DNA of 64,000 nt, from contig NC_052518.1 of assembly GCF_014356525.2 (NCBI RefSeq), positions 33,316,017 to 33,380,016 of the forward strand. Reading direction: 5' to 3'. Each line of letters opens with the position of its first letter. Within the stretch, counting starts at the first letter, position 1. Shown piece after piece: positions 14,246-25,595 of the stretch. A model generated the notes under the pieces. It worked only from the letters and a program-made list of their open reading frames with translations, had not been told where the DNA came from and made no database searches. Both the position numbers and the translations under genes were made by a program. This DNA comes from Nilaparvata lugens (Eukaryota; Arthropoda; Insecta; Hemiptera; Delphacidae).

Positions 14246-14302
14246 GAGCTACACGGGATATCCCTGGTATATCCCAGGTATATCCCTAGAGCTACACGGG
14301 AT
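14246..14302. repeat. Short duplication at the satellite/LINE D border
   Basis: GAGCTACACGGGAT occurs at 14246 and again at 14289, separated by a purine/pyrimidine-symmetric stretch with CCTGG/CCAGG and three TATCCC copies. It is a 43-bp step duplication with a small palindrome, probably a by-product of the junction. Confidence 0.6.
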
Positions 14303-14823
14303 TCCAGTCACTACTCACGTGGACGTTTCCAAAGTGGTGCTTGAGACCTGCAAAGCTGTCGGAGTCGAGATAAAAGAAGAAGAGATTGATACCTGTCACC
14401 GACTTAGAAAACGACCGGACTCTCGAAACCCGCCGCCGGTTATAGTCAAGTTTGTACGACGCACCGTCACCCACGAAATAATGCAGCGAAAGCGCAATGT
14501 GGATAAGCTATCAACCCGTCATATTGGAATGCAAGGTGAGATCCGTCCAATTTACATAAACTTTTCTCTAACGGCCCAGCGAAAAATCTTATTATCCAAA
14601 GCCAGGAAGTTACAAAAGGAATTCGGCTTCAAATATGTTTGGGTGGACAAAACTGGTACGATAAAGATAAGAATAGTCGAAAATGGTGAAATTCACACTG
14701 TGAAGTGTGAAGAGGACTTACTAATTCGGCTTCAAATATGTTTGGGTGGACAAAACTGGTACGATAAAGATAAGAATAGTCGAAAATGGTGAAATTCACA
14801 CTGTGAAGTGTGAAGAGGACTTA
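14298..14823 (+). pseudogene. LINE D ORF1 fragment (baculovirus-FP/L1-ORF1-like RNA-binding domain)
   Basis: The translation begins at a GIP motif that aligns with LEIHGIPQTPNEDV in ORF1 of LINE E (35343-36110) and continues through a DTCHRL box (DIAHRL in E), a PPPVIVKF strand and the FGFKYVWVD strand (NGYKFVWVM in E). Such ORF1 proteins resemble the FP-type C-terminal domain often annotated in insect LINEs and are thought to bind element RNA. The N-terminal coiled coil is missing, so the copy is 5'-truncated. A 103-bp tandem duplication at the 3' end shifts the frame and destroys the C-terminus. Confidence 0.75.
14621..14823. repeat. 103-bp direct tandem duplication
   Basis: 14621-14723 and 14724-14823 are essentially identical; both start ATTCGGCTTCAAATATG and end in GAGGACTTA. 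103 is not a multiple of three, so the duplication breaks the LINE D ORF1 frame. The near-identity points to a young event or an assembly artefact. Confidence 0.9.
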
Positions 14824-15851
14824 TGTGCCGTACCAACCACAGTATTTATTTAGTACGTAACTGCAGTCTAGATCTAAAATTGGATGTTATCCATCATTCT
14901 AATATTTTTCGCTAACACATAAAATACGTATTGTAACTGACAAATCCTAATGAATAACTTTATTATTTATAATAAATTAATGAAATCGATGTAAATATAT
15001 CTCAACTAAAATTGCTATGCAGATCGAAGCATTTAGTTTACGTCTATAATTTCAATTATTATTCATACTTTTTTTAAAGTAAAATTCATTGAAACTGAAC
15101 AATAGTCATAACTATTCTATCAAGTTACGATTAGTATAATTTATTTGAATATAATTTTGAATGAATCAGTCATGGAACAAACTAAATTGATCAAACAGCA
15201 ATCATTCTTTCACGTTTCAAGAGTTTCAGTTCTAGGACCGATGTTTTGAAGGCTTGATTCTGTTTTGCAGTAAACAAGAAACTAATCTTATCAACTGAAG
15301 CGAGAATCTCCTTGCACATCGACATAACGGAAGAATCATAACGATTCAATAAGTAAGCTTTCTATAGCTAATCGTTTTCTTTCTCTACTACCGCTCTTAC
15401 GACTTCCTCTTCCTCCGTCACCCTTTATTTTGTGGGCATGCGGCTGGTAGCTTCATAAAATACCGATAACAACTTATCTATTTCACATTCATCATTGCAA
15501 ATTGAAAATGCTCCGTTTTCTCAACATCACTTCCCGCTGATAGATCTGATCTTATTGTCTTTCAATTCAATTCATAATATATAACTATTTCTGTTTTATA
15601 TATAGTACGGTTCAGAAATCAAGTTTTATCACCGGTAGGCTGAGGTGATCGACTAATTTTTTTTCTATTTCCCTTACCCTTGCTAAATTTATTAATTTTT
15701 CCTTCTACTACTTCTAAATATATTATTTTTTTCATTTTGAGGAGAATTAGCTTTTAAATCTAAAATACATTTTAAGATTTTGTGTTCTCAATTTTTATCG
15801 TATATTTTTCATTATCTTTCTTACTTAAAAAAATTTTTTCTTTGATTGTCT
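14824..15851. other. AT-rich spacer without recognised gene
   Basis: About 1 kb lies between the ORF1 and ORF2 remnants of LINE D, where the related LINE E has only 45 bp. No long ORF or recognisable motif is seen. It could be an unidentified insertion or rearranged sequence joining two different D-type copies. Confidence 0.5.
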
Positions 15852-17225
15852 ATGGTTATAGTGGAAAACTTTGACAATGAAGCAACACAGGAATGCTACA
15901 ATACTATTGAAATTAACGATATTCTACTTCCCCCACCAATTAATTTTGCCAATATAGTGGAGAAATGTATAATGAGTATGGTTCATATGAACATACGCAG
16001 CTTGAATAAGAATTTTGATGAATTCGCTTACACAATAGAGAACTGTCACCTAAAATTTGATATTATAGTGCTGTCTGAGACATGGATGGGCGAAGACGAA
16101 CCTTTTAACTACATATTAAATGGGTACACATCGATAGATCAGCCTGGAAAGAGAAATAAAAATAATGGTGTATGTGTCTTTGTCAGTAATGCATTCACTT
16201 TCAACAGACTGAGTGTTGACATTCCAGAGTCGGACTCAGTGGTCCTGAAAGTGAGAAACCCCACCACAAATTTCGAAATTACTTTGATTGCAATCTACAG
16301 ATCACCCTCCTCATCGGCTAATCTATTCCTAAATGACTTGGAGAATGTTTTAAGGGAGCTGAGGGATTATAAAAATGTTATTCTTATGGGTGATATTAAT
16401 ATCAATTTGAATCAAACTTCCGATACCTCTATTGACTATTTTAATATTATGACTTCAAATGGCTTCACATCGTATATAAATAAACCAACTCGAGTTCAGA
16501 ATATTTCAAGCTCTTGTATAGACCACATATTTTTCAAAAATACAAATGTCAATGCAGATAGAGTGATAGGTGCTATTTTCAAGACTGATATTACTGATCA
16601 CTATTGTACCAGCATTCATCTAGGAGGTCAAAGTACTGCTTACGAATCAAATAGTATATCTTCTAATACCAGCACTATTGGCAAAATAGATTACAACAAA
16701 TTATTACAATGCCTCGAAAATGAATCCTGGACTGGTGTGATGGATAACAACGACATTCAAACCCTCGTACAATCTTTTGAACAAACACTTATTACCCACA
16801 TAGAAAATGCAACCACTCAAATCAAGGTATCACACAGAAACAGACCATTAAAAAACTGGATCACCCAAGGATTAATTAGAGCTATACAGACTAGGAACAA
16901 AATGCACAAAAAACTACTGAAACAACCTAATAACAATGAGCTAAAAGAACTCTATACTCGCTATAGGAATACTTTAAACAAATTATTGAAGGAAACCAAA
17001 ATCAATTACTATAGAAATAAATTGGATCAAAGTAGGGGTAATGCTAGGAAAACATGGAACACAATAAACGAGATACTTGATATCAAAAAGAGAGCTTTGA
17101 ATAATGATATTGATCCTGAAGTCCTGAACAAACATTTTTCATCTATTGGTAGGAAGTTGGCAGAAAAGCTAAACAACGAAAATGTAACCAATATACAATC
17201 TTGGAGAGAACAAGGAACACCATAA
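15852..17225 (+). pseudogene. LINE D ORF2 fragment: complete endonuclease domain, RT missing
   Basis: From the first ATG (15852) the product is about 457 residues. It shows the whole apurinic/apyrimidinic-type endonuclease used for target nicking: HMNIRSLNKNFDE, IIVLSETW, AIYRSPSS, LMGDININL, SCIDHIFF and DITDHY. A connector rich in Lys/Asn follows (HRNRPLKNWITQGL, NYYRNKLDQ), colinear with LINE E at 36156. It stops at 17225 before any RT motif, where LINE E would continue for over 500 residues. The copy therefore cannot reverse transcribe. It is a 3'-deleted relative of LINE E, clearly diverged from it. Confidence 0.85.
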
Positions 17226-17902
17226 CATAAATTTTAACTTGTGTTTAGCTCTGCTCAATTATGTTAAAAATTAGTGTAAATTGAATTCGATAAGTTATTG
17301 ATTCACTCAGTTCTGTTACATTACATATCTGTGCAACGATTACATACCTAGGAAGTGTCTGAAGAAGTGAGTAATTTACAATAGAAACGTTACAACCTCT
17401 AGGGTGACACATTTGTGAGGTTAAATTATTAAGTGTTGTATGGTTCATTCTTGAAATCGCTGTCAGCTGTGTTTCGAATTTCGGAACAATTCAGAGCAGT
17501 ATAATCTCCTGGTCCGTTATTCTGTTATTGTGAGGGCTAACCAGCTGACTGATTAATCAATCTTACAACGTCACTCTCCTTATCTTCTTTTTCATACTAA
17601 GACAAGATCTACCGTCGGACGTAAACAAGAACCTCAACGTCAACACCTTAACAGAACTATAGCGTCCTTCAGTTGCTATGACAACGCATTGATAGTTGAC
17701 ACCGGCCTCTTCTATCATTGGTCAACTTTTCGCTTTCAATCAAGCGGCAGTTTTAAATCTAACAAATATTATTGACCTATCCATATTCAGGAGCTTCCTT
17801 TGCTTCCAGCCTCGATAGCTCTCTTGGCAATATCCGATTTCCTTTCTGCTCTTCCTTTATAGCTGTACTCTCTCATAACATACCTTATACGCCCCTATCA
17901 GA
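17226..17902. other. Non-coding stretch upstream of LINE A ORF1
   Basis: No protein-coding signal. Its position directly 5' of an ORF1 that starts with a proper ATG makes it a candidate 5' UTR/internal promoter of LINE A, but I cannot place the 5' end. Confidence 0.4.
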
Positions 17903-18670
17903 ATGAATAAACGTATGACCCGGCGAAAACACGAGAACTTAATTCGCGATGTTAAATCTGACCTGGATAATTTAAACGGTGGCCTCGTTAATGATGATGT
18001 AGTTGAATTGGCTGTGAGTACTAGGGGAACACTCTCTTACATTGCCGAAAAATACTCAAATGACGCAATTATTGACTTGATTCCGGATATAATCGGAGTC
18101 CTAAATAAACTGGACAATGCTTTAACGGACAACTATGAGCTGAGAAACAATCTGACAGAGATAGCAGAGGAAAATAAACAATTATCTAAGCTCGTGAGTG
18201 ATGAAAGAAATAGGAGAAGAGCATGTTTCGAGGATTCATTAATCAATGAGGAGAAAGCAGAGGAGGAAATAAATTTCCTTAAATCTCGAATTAAATGTCT
18301 GGAAGCATCCAGGCTTGCTTTGAATGAAGAATTGAAGAGTAAGAATGCTATCATAGACATAATTCAAGCTGAGCAAAATAGTATTCTCAACAGAGAAAAA
18401 CTAAATTCGGAACGAAATTCTATTGAGTTTACGGACTTTGTTACACCTAGAAAAACGATTAAACTAAGAAATGAACACAGACAGGTCAGATCCATAGAAA
18501 CAGTAAACCGATTTTCGGTGCTCTCTTCAAATACATCGTCACCTTTGATACCACAAAAAATACAGGTGATAGCTCAGGTTCATCAACCCCCCTCAACTCA
18601 AAGGAAACCAAAGACTCATTATAACGGTGGCGAGCTTACTTCCAAAAAGAAAAAAGAGTCACAATTCTAG
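17903..18670 (+). CDS. LINE A ORF1, N-terminal coiled-coil part
   Basis: This 255-residue ORF begins with an ATG at 17903. A basic N-terminus is followed by a long heptad-rich coiled coil (about residues 70-155, with runs of Glu, Lys, Leu and Asn), then a Ser/Pro/Gln-rich linker ending in poly-Lys. In CR1-group LINEs such an ORF1 forms a trimeric RNA-binding protein, often with an esterase domain at the C-terminus. That esterase is indeed encoded next, but in the -1 frame, after an A-rich run (about 18642-18655). Either one indel broke a single ORF1 or expression uses frameshifting. The simpler reading is an inactivating indel. Confidence 0.75.
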   Translation: MNKRMTRRKHENLIRDVKSDLDNLNGGLVNDDVVELAVSTRGTLSYIAEKYSNDAIIDLIPDIIGVLNKLDNALTDNYELRNNLTEIAEENKQLSKLVSDERNRRRACFEDSLINEEKAEEEINFLKSRIKCLEASRLALNEELKSKNAIIDIIQAEQNSILNREKLNSERNSIEFTDFVTPRKTIKLRNEHRQVRSIETVNRFSVLSSNTSSPLIPQKIQVIAQVHQPPSTQRKPKTHYNGGELTSKKKKESQF

Positions 18671-19308
18671 CAGATAGTCAGGGAAAGCAATTCTGTAATT
18701 TTACGAGTGAATTTGGAGATGTATTGGAAGTTTTAGTAAGTACTAAAGCTAGTGCAAAGTTGAAGCACGTTATTCAGCAAGGTCTTGACATAGTCAAAGA
18801 TTTTACAGAAGATGACTGTGTCATTTTATCGGCGGGTTCAAATGACCTCCATCGTAACGAACCTTTTCAACTGACATTGGACCAAGCAATGCGATCTCTT
18901 ACTAATGTGGATCTAAAAACTAATATCCTGGTATGCAGTGTGCCCTACAGGTACGACGATCCTGCCCTCAATGAGAATATCAGCTACGCCAACGCCTACC
19001 TATCAAGAGCGGTGAAAAACTATACAGGAGGACTCAACATTCACTTCATGGATATAAACACGTTCCTGAAAAGATTCCACTTTACGAGGCATGGGCTTCA
19101 TCTCAACCGACGAGGGAAGAGGATCATGGTCAAACGGCTTGCGAGATATGTGAGAGACTTATTTGGTGCCGATCTCGCATCGTTAAGAACTGGAGTGCTA
19201 TTGGATAAACCTAATCTCAATGCTTGCTGTTCTCCAGCTATTTTTGAGGAAAGTACTCTTTTTTTAGAAAGAAGTACGGATATCGACATGTCTCTGAAGT
19301 CTCAATAG
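18652..19308 (+). pseudogene. LINE A ORF1, SGNH/GDSL esterase domain (frame-shifted)
   Basis: The frame contains the SGNH hydrolase blocks in order: ILADSQGK (block I, nucleophile Ser), ILSAGSNDL (block III, Asn) and FTRHGLHLNRRGKRI (block V, catalytic His). SGNH esterases are known as the C-terminal domain of ORF1 in CR1-type LINEs, where they are thought to help membrane or RNP handling. The domain is about 210 residues and looks complete. It lacks its own initiator because the coiled-coil ORF1 upstream ends at 18670 in another frame. It ends 39 bp before the endonuclease frame opens. Confidence 0.8.
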
Positions 19309-19415
19309 ATGGCGGTAGGAATCAAAGATGTCTCGAGTATGTACCTTTGGACAATAAAGTTTCAAACTCTCAGGTGACTGCAAAATTAAATAAACGGAAA
19401 AACAACCGGCGTGTT

Positions 19416-19736
19416 ATGGATTTAACTATTTTTCTCACAAATGCTCAATCGATAAGAAATAAATTGGGTATACTGGAGGCTAATCTACTCACCAAAGCAG
19501 CAGATATTGTATGCGTATGTGAGCACTGGACGACAAATGACGAAATAGGTTTTTATGTACCAGAGAATTTTAGTCTTGGGAGTTTCTACTGTAGAGAGCC
19601 GCCTAGGTCGCATGGTGGATCGGCAATCTATGTGAAGAAGGGAAACAAATTTGAAACCATTGATCTCACTGCTTACGCTAGGGATTTTGTTTGTGAAGCA
19701 TCAGCAGTAAAATTGACTGAACTAAGTATAGTGGTG
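19416..19736 (+). pseudogene. LINE A ORF2, N-terminal part of endonuclease, cut by insertion
   Basis: From ATG 19416 the frame gives the first about 107 residues of an AP endonuclease: FLTNAQSIRNKLG, IVCVCEHW (catalytic Glu) and GGSAIYVKKG. It ends after the peptide SIVV, exactly where foldback repeat sequence begins. LINE B at 43316 starts with the same SIVV codons and continues with NIYRTPDSDV, the next part of the same domain. The two look like halves of one ORF2 separated by a 23.6-kb insertion. Confidence 0.8.
19725..19736. repeat. Left 12-bp target duplication of the foldback-bounded insert
   Basis: AGTATAGTGGTG here matches AGTATAGTTGTG at 43316-43327 in 11 of 12 positions. The two copies lie at the outer edges of the two foldback repeat clusters, in direct orientation, as expected of a target-site duplication. 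Confidence 0.65.
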
Positions 19737-20670
19737 GCATGCCAAATGACCGATTCCCATTTGGCCGAAATTATTATTTTGTCGCAAAAGATCGAAAATT
19801 GAAGAATCCCAAATGGTAGAATTGAAACTTGTACTTTCCCAAATGGTCGAATCCCAAATGATCGAAAAGTTTTAATAGTAATCTCATTTGGCCGAAAATC
19901 TCAACTGTCGCAAAAGGTCGAAAATTTGATTTTCCCATCTGACCGATTCTCAAACAGTCGAATCCCATTTGATAGAAAAATGTTGTAGTTCGTCGCAAAT
20001 GGTCGAATCCTATTAGGTAGAAGAGTTTTGTATTTTGTCGCAAATAGTTGAATCCCAAAAGGTCGAAAGTATACTTTCCCATATGGTCGAATCCCATCTA
20101 GCCGATGAGATTCGATCATTTGCGACGAACTACAACATTTTTCTATCAAATGGGATTCGACTATTTGAGAATCGGTCAGATGGGAAAATGAAATCTTCGA
20201 CCTTTTGCGACAGTTGAGATTTTCGGCCAAATGAGATTACTATTAAAACTTTTCGATCATTTGGGATTCGACCATTTGGGAAAGTTCAAGTTTAGTGGCA
20301 AGTCAAATGACTGATTCCCATTTGGCCGAAATTATTATTTTGTTGTAAAAGATCGAAAATTGAAGAATCCCAAATGGTAGAGTTGAAACTTGTACTTTCC
20401 CAAATGGTCGAATCCCAAATGATCGAAAAGTTTGAATAGTAATCTCATTTGGCCGAAAATCTCAACTGTCGCAAAAGGTCGAAAATTTGATTTTCCCATC
20501 TGACCGATTCTCATACAGTCGAATCCCATTTGATAAAAAAATGTTGCTGTTCGTCGCAAATGGTCGAATCCTATTAGGTCGAAAAGTTTTGTAGTTTGTT
20601 GCAAAAAGACGAATCCCATTTGGTAGAAAAGTTTTGAATTTTGTCGCAAATGATCGAATCCCATCATACA
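19737..20670. repeat. Foldback repeat cluster, left (modular inverted repeat)
   Basis: Built from short modules repeated every 15-25 bp on both strands, such as CCCAAATGGTCGAATCCC, TTTGGCCGAAA, GTCGCAAAAGGTCGAAAAT and CATCTGACCGATTCTCA. The first half (19740 to about 20100) folds back on the second (about 20100-20290), and a further direct copy runs from 20300 to 20670. ORFs through it are artefacts of the repeat. It resembles the long inverted termini of foldback or Mutator-like transposons. The related right-hand cluster is at 41870-43315. Confidence 0.85.
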
Positions 20671-21246
20671 GATAGCCGAGTGAGAAACTGGAGAAGGAAA
20701 TAGAAAAACCGGTTCTACCGATTGCGCTCAGAATTTGTTGAGTTGAGCCGGCATGAATGTATGAGCTGCGCCCCTAGATTTTACATGCCATATCCGATCA
20801 CGAAAAAACTTGGCACACACTTACAAGAAGAAGAAGAAGAAGAAGAAGAAGAAGAAGAAGAAGAAGAAGAAGAAGAAGAAGAAGAGAAGAAGAAGAAGAA
20901 GAAGAAGAAGAAGAAGAAAATATATGTCTTCATGGTTTAATGCTGTTCTTAGTGAGAGAATTTGTGTGTATTTTTGGCTTCAAAATTCATAAAATAACTT
21001 AATTAATACAATGTGCAGTGATAATTAAGTGTAATATTTAACTATAATTTGATGTTTTAATTTTTCTAAATTTAAAATTTGCATCTCATATTTATTTTTG
21101 GACGAAAGTTGAGCTTGAACTTCTTACAGAAGAAACATAACCTATTTTTTGGACATGTAATCAAAATTTGGGAATGGAATAGTTTTGGGCCAAGCCTGTT
21201 GTTCCTTCCCAATCATATTTATATGATTTGTTATTGTATCCACGTA

Positions 21247-21280
<34 letters not shown>

Positions 21281-21469
21281 TACGTACGTTTCCATGAATT
21301 ACACTCAGTATTCTGGTGCCTGATTTATCATACTTCTACATACCTTACATCAATTTATCATCGGTGCTGCGTTAGAAAATGAATTACCCAAGTTATATGC
21401 TTTGTTTAATAACATACAAGGAACACAATCCCGTTTTTTCCAACAGATACTGACTTCTGATACTGACTT
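20671..21469. other. Intergenic, microsatellites and a possible LINE 3' tail
   Basis: No gene seen. It contains the GAA run at 20824-20919 and, at about 21253-21283, an (ATAA)n run preceded by about 60 bp that looks like the end of a LINE 3' UTR (TTGTTATTGTATCCACGTAT). The last 100 bp lead into the P-element relic and may be its degraded upstream coding region. Confidence 0.45.
20824..20919. repeat. (GAA)n microsatellite
   Basis: About 95 bp of almost pure GAA/AAG triplets, with an internal change from GAAGAA to GAGAAG. Poly-Glu and poly-Lys readings across it are not genes. Confidence 0.95.
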
Positions 21470-21797
21470 GTGAGTGATATTGTTCCAGCATTAACTCTTT
21501 GTTCTTTATCTAGGAGAGCATACAATTTTCTAAAATTAAAAATGAACTTACCATTACCAGGATTGTCAACTTTATCAATGTTGACAAGGAATATTAAATG
21601 TCTTCCAGGACTTCTAAAAGAAGTTCTCACATTCATGACAGCAAAATTGAAAGCTAAGGAGACAATCGAGAAATTGACTATCTTGAGCTTTGATGAGATG
21701 AGTATAGATTCAGGTGTAGTGTATGACAAAAGAGAAGACCAAATTCTTTAACCACACTCAAAAGTTCAGGTTGTGATGGCAAGGAGTCTATGTAGGA
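21470..21797 (+). pseudogene. P-element transposase relic, part 1 (interrupted)
   Basis: The translation shows conserved P-element/THAP9-type transposase features: SDIVPALTLCSLS, AYNFLKLKMNLPLPGLSTL, then LKAKETIEKLTILSFDEM with the first catalytic-type Asp, followed by DKREDQIL. The reading frame runs to 21797 and resumes at 24547 in frame when the LINE at 21798-24533 and one copy of its 13-bp target duplication are ignored. No THAP DNA-binding domain is visible upstream. The gene is a fossil split into three blocks (others at 24534-25595 and 32955-33363). Confidence 0.85.
21785..21797. repeat. Left 13-bp target duplication of LINE H
   Basis: AGTCTATGTAGGA at 21785-21797 is repeated exactly at 24534-24546, on both sides of LINE H. 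It lies within the P-element reading frame. Confidence 0.9.
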
Positions 21798-24533
21798 TAG
21801 ATAGATAGATAGATAAAGAATTTATTTTTCACTTCAAAAAACAATACAAAATAATATCAAATTAAATACAATATCATTCGTCACCAATCAATACCATAGT
21901 TCATAATAATCCGAAAATTCTTAGGCATAGCCGAAGCCGTCAGCCGGAGTTGATAGTTATTTAATCTATATCTCATCCTTATCTTCTAGTTTTTGTCAAT
22001 GTTCTCACAGTAGGCTACAGAGTGAACGGGCTGCACAATGTCATGCGATAGCACTCAATAAACTTTATAAGGCAACTGGGAAGTTAGCACTAAATATCAG
22101 TCACTCATAGCACAGTAGTCCGTCTATGCTTGGAGTCTTATCATTTTCAGTTCATTTGAGAAACCTGAATCATTATTATAGACCTAGAGATGAACTACAC
22201 ATTGATACAAAGTAAATTATTCTTACTTATTAATTGAACATACAAATAATTCTTTATGAAATGAAGTGATACAATGATAATTTGAACTCATTTGAACAAT
22301 AAATAATCATCTTCAATTAAACCGATGAACTCAATCATACATGTCCAGAGCTATATGTACAGTTTTCGGTTTGGGAACAATATTTACAATGACATATTTA
22401 TTTTCTATAATCCACAAGTATTATTAGAGTACAGCTATTTTTAGAAATTAAATTCATCAACAAGGAGCTTTCTATATCTCAATTTTACATTCACATATCC
22501 CGCTAGACCTTTCCAGTTTTTACCATTTAAATACTCTTGGACCATTTCATCCGTTATCACCGAGCTTTCAAACCATTTTACTCGGTACTCTGATAGCACC
22601 TTACATTTTCCTATAAAATGATAAATGTCTTCAATTTCTTGACTATTACATAGTGAACAAATATAGCTGTTTTCCCCCCCTATCTACTCTAAAATTCAAG
22701 GGTAATAATTATCCTCTCGCTCTGAAAATTATGCTAATCATCCTTCTTTTATTTGAGTCGTTTAAATAATCTTTCATAACTGCGTTATTGGTTCTTAACG
22801 TATAATATATTTGATGAAACTGAGAATTTGAAGCTTGCTCCCACCAAGTTCCCAGTACATTACGGCGAATTTTATCAATTATATTGTCGCACGTCATCCC
22901 CCACCGATCTGGCTGAGTTGTAGGGTCACCCATCCCTCATTAAATTGATTAAATAATTGTTTCCATTCACTACACCAGCCACTATTACTCTGTACCACTA
23001 AGCTTGTTAATATTTTAGGGAATCTATGGTCAGGTAATGCAAGTGCTTTTAATATGTATTTGAAATGCATTTTTAGGGTCTGTAGCCACATAATATCCCT
23101 CCCGCTTTCTAAATATAGAATATAGTTGGGCGTATTCTGCGGTAACCCGAACATTCGTTTCATGAAAAATCTATTGAAACATTCTACATCCTCCCTACGT
23201 TAATACCCCTACACCTGACCAGCATACGTGATAGTTGTTCTACTCACTGTCTCAAAAACTTGCCATTTAGTGGATAACGGTACATCTTCGCTGCCTATAA
23301 ACTTCCGCCATAAACTATTAATACCGTATCTTGCTGATGTTAGCTTACTTGAAAAATGTTTGCTGAGGGACAAAGTGGGAGTGAACGTAACCCCTAGATA
23401 TTTATACTCATTTACAATTTGAATGGGATCCTCACCATAGTACCATTTTTCATTTCGACTTAATCTACCTCCTTTCCTAAAAACCATAATCTTAGATTTA
23501 TCTTTGTTTAATACTAAGTTCCATCGAAAACAGTACTGTTGCAGCCTATTTATCATACTTTGTAACTCCCTTATATTATCAGAAAATATCACTAAATCAT
23601 CTGCATAAAGAAGGGAATTGATTTTAGAGTTCCCCACCCTCAATCCTCCACCTACACATTCACAAATATCATGCGTGAAAATCGAGAACAAAATTGGAGA
23701 GAGTAGGCAGCCCTGTTTTAATCCGCTCTCAAATCTAATACCGTTTTCACACCATACAGAGGTGGACGCGTTTCTATATAAAGATCTAATCATTCCTTCG
23801 AATTTACTGGAGATTCCTATCTCAAGAAGTCTATAGAACAGTGCTTCTCTGTCTATAAAGTCATAAGCAGCTTGGAAGTCAATGAAAAAACAGTATATTT
23901 TTTTTACGCTGTACAGTAGTGAAATATTTTATCAAGCTATGCAGGACAAAAATGTTATCTACGGCAGAATACCCTACTCTAAAACCCGCCTGATTCTCGG
24001 AGATAATTTTTCTCATTCTAACCCAATCCTCCAATCTTTTTAATAGTATTCCTACAAATACTTTATAAACGGAATTTGTGAACGATATGTCTCTATAGTC
24101 ATTAGGATTCTTGGTGTCGCCTTCTTTATGTAAGGGAAATATTATTGATTTATTAAAAGACTCAGGGGACGTACACTCATCATGAGTTCTGTTGAAAAAT
24201 ACATACATCCTTGAATAAATACATATATACTTGAATTCTAATGGTGCTTTTTTGTAAAATTCAGGAGGGATCCTATCCTCTCCTGGCGCTTTTCCGTTTT
24301 TAAGCCTTTTCAGGGATATATCTATCTCATCATAACTAGTTATCCTATCAAGCGCATCACTATTGGTAAGTGGTTCAGCATACATTATTGGTCCACTTGA
24401 TCTTTCAGGTGTGTATAACCGTTTAAAATGATACATCCACTCATCTGCACTAATATTAGGATTTTTTTTGACTGAATTCCTTTCAGTTTGCGTACTATCT
24501 CCCAAAACATTTTAGAATCTTTAACAGTAGCAT
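21798..24533 (-). mobile_element. LINE H, 5'-truncated, inserted into the P-element relic
   Basis: Bounded by an exact 13-bp target duplication. In its own orientation the element ends with a short (TATC)n tail (plus-strand TAGA run at 21797-21816), preceded by a 3' UTR of about 0.6 kb (21817-22440) and an ORF2 remnant (22441-24533). The 5' end falls inside ORF2 before the RT core, as in incomplete target-primed reverse transcription. Confidence 0.9.
22441..24533 (-). pseudogene. LINE H ORF2: RT and C-terminal zinc knuckle, several frameshifts
   Basis: Reading from 24533 down: linker with NGKAPGEDRIPPEFYK and IIFPLHKEGD, NDYRDISFTNSVYKV and SENQAGFRVGYSAVDN; then, after a shift near 23880, GLKQGCLLSPILFSIF and LLYADDL (catalytic), LNKDKSKIMVF and EYKYLGV. 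A thumb region follows (22894-23163) and a C-terminal CSLCN...H...C zinc knuckle near 22620-22680, ending at the TAA at 22441. Shifts lie near 23880, 23200, 22900 and at the C-run 22674-22682. The RT is unlike those of LINEs A-G here, so it represents a separate clade, which I cannot name with certainty. Confidence 0.85.
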
Positions 24534-25595
24534 AGTCTATGTAGGAAATGGAAGCAAATAATATATTATGCATTTGATCAAAAAATGACAAAATATATTC
24601 TTTTTGAATTTATTTCTGAACTACAAAAATCGGACTTCAAAGTTGTTAGTGTAGTGAATGACATGGGCGGAGGGAACCAAAGTCTATGGAATTCATTGAA
24701 TGTGACAATTGCAAAATCATTCTTCAATCACCCATCAATCACCTCTCATCATATATTGGTATTTAATGATGTGTTACATCTCCTGAAATTGCTCAGGAAC
24801 AACTTCCTTGATCATGGAATAAATTTTCCCAAAGGTCAAGTGTTGGAGAAAAATAATATCAAGAGCATCATAGAAGGAGATAAACTGAAGCCAGCTCCAA
24901 AATTGACGAATTTACATTTGGAAGTTTGTGGAAATATGAGATAGAAGGTCAGCTTGGCGGTTCAATTATTTTCACACCATTCAGCAACTCTCCTCAAATT
25001 GAAACATCCAAAAAATCCTGAATGGAGTGATTTTTTTGAATTGGTTGATAAGTTTTTTGATATGATGATTTCTAGATTTGTGAATGATCGAAGAAAACCG
25101 TGGCATAGTGCATCTGGTGTTGAGTTGACTGAGCAAGAATGCATATTGAATCGAATGGAAGAATTGATTTTTGAAATAAGGATGGGAAGTAAAAAATCAT
25201 CAATGCCATTCCAAAAAGGGATATTGATGACAATATCATCTATGAAGGGACTCTTCAATTATCTACAAAAGTGATATGGTTTGGAATTCATCCTTACCCA
25301 TAAGCTGAATCATGATGTGTTGGAGAATTTCTTCTCAAGAATAAGGGGGATTGGAAACCAATACTCTCATCCAACACCAGTGGAATTCAAAAATAGATTG
25401 AAAAGTTTGATTATTGAGGCAAATCTTCCCTCTATTTCCACTGGAAGTGATGTAGAAGAAGATGGATAAAATTTTCTGACTAGTACAATGCTTTAAAAAT
25501 TCCTTTCCAAGAAGCAGAAGAAGAAACTAGATACGATGAAGGCAAACATTTAAGCTGCAGTTTTGAATAAAATTATGAAGGTACCTTGTTGAACA
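24534..25595 (+). pseudogene. P-element transposase relic, part 2
   Basis: Continues the P-element transposase: KYILFEFISELQ, VVNDMGGGNQSLWNSL (catalytic-type Asp), VFNDVLHLLKLLRNNFLDHG, then after a stop at about 24942 and again at 25272 the frames give FVNDRRKPWHSASG, SMKGLFNYLQ and VLENFFSRIRGIGNQYSHPTP (the acidic ENFFS box). Further stops occur near 25478 and 25569. It breaks at GTTGAACA (25588-25595), the left target duplication of the 7.35-kb element, and resumes at 32955. It is non-functional. Confidence 0.85.

Noticed and set aside
14319..14792. A domesticated host gene
   Set aside because: It aligns by motif order with LINE E ORF1 and is broken by a 103-bp duplication, so it is a LINE remnant.
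19774..20667. Several 100-codon ORFs on both strands with mutually similar products
   Set aside because: They arise from the inverted repeat modules; the same peptides recur in both strands and no start or domain is convincing.
20722..20992. Poly-Glu and poly-Lys/Arg ORFs
   Set aside because: They are readings of the (GAA)n microsatellite in different frames.
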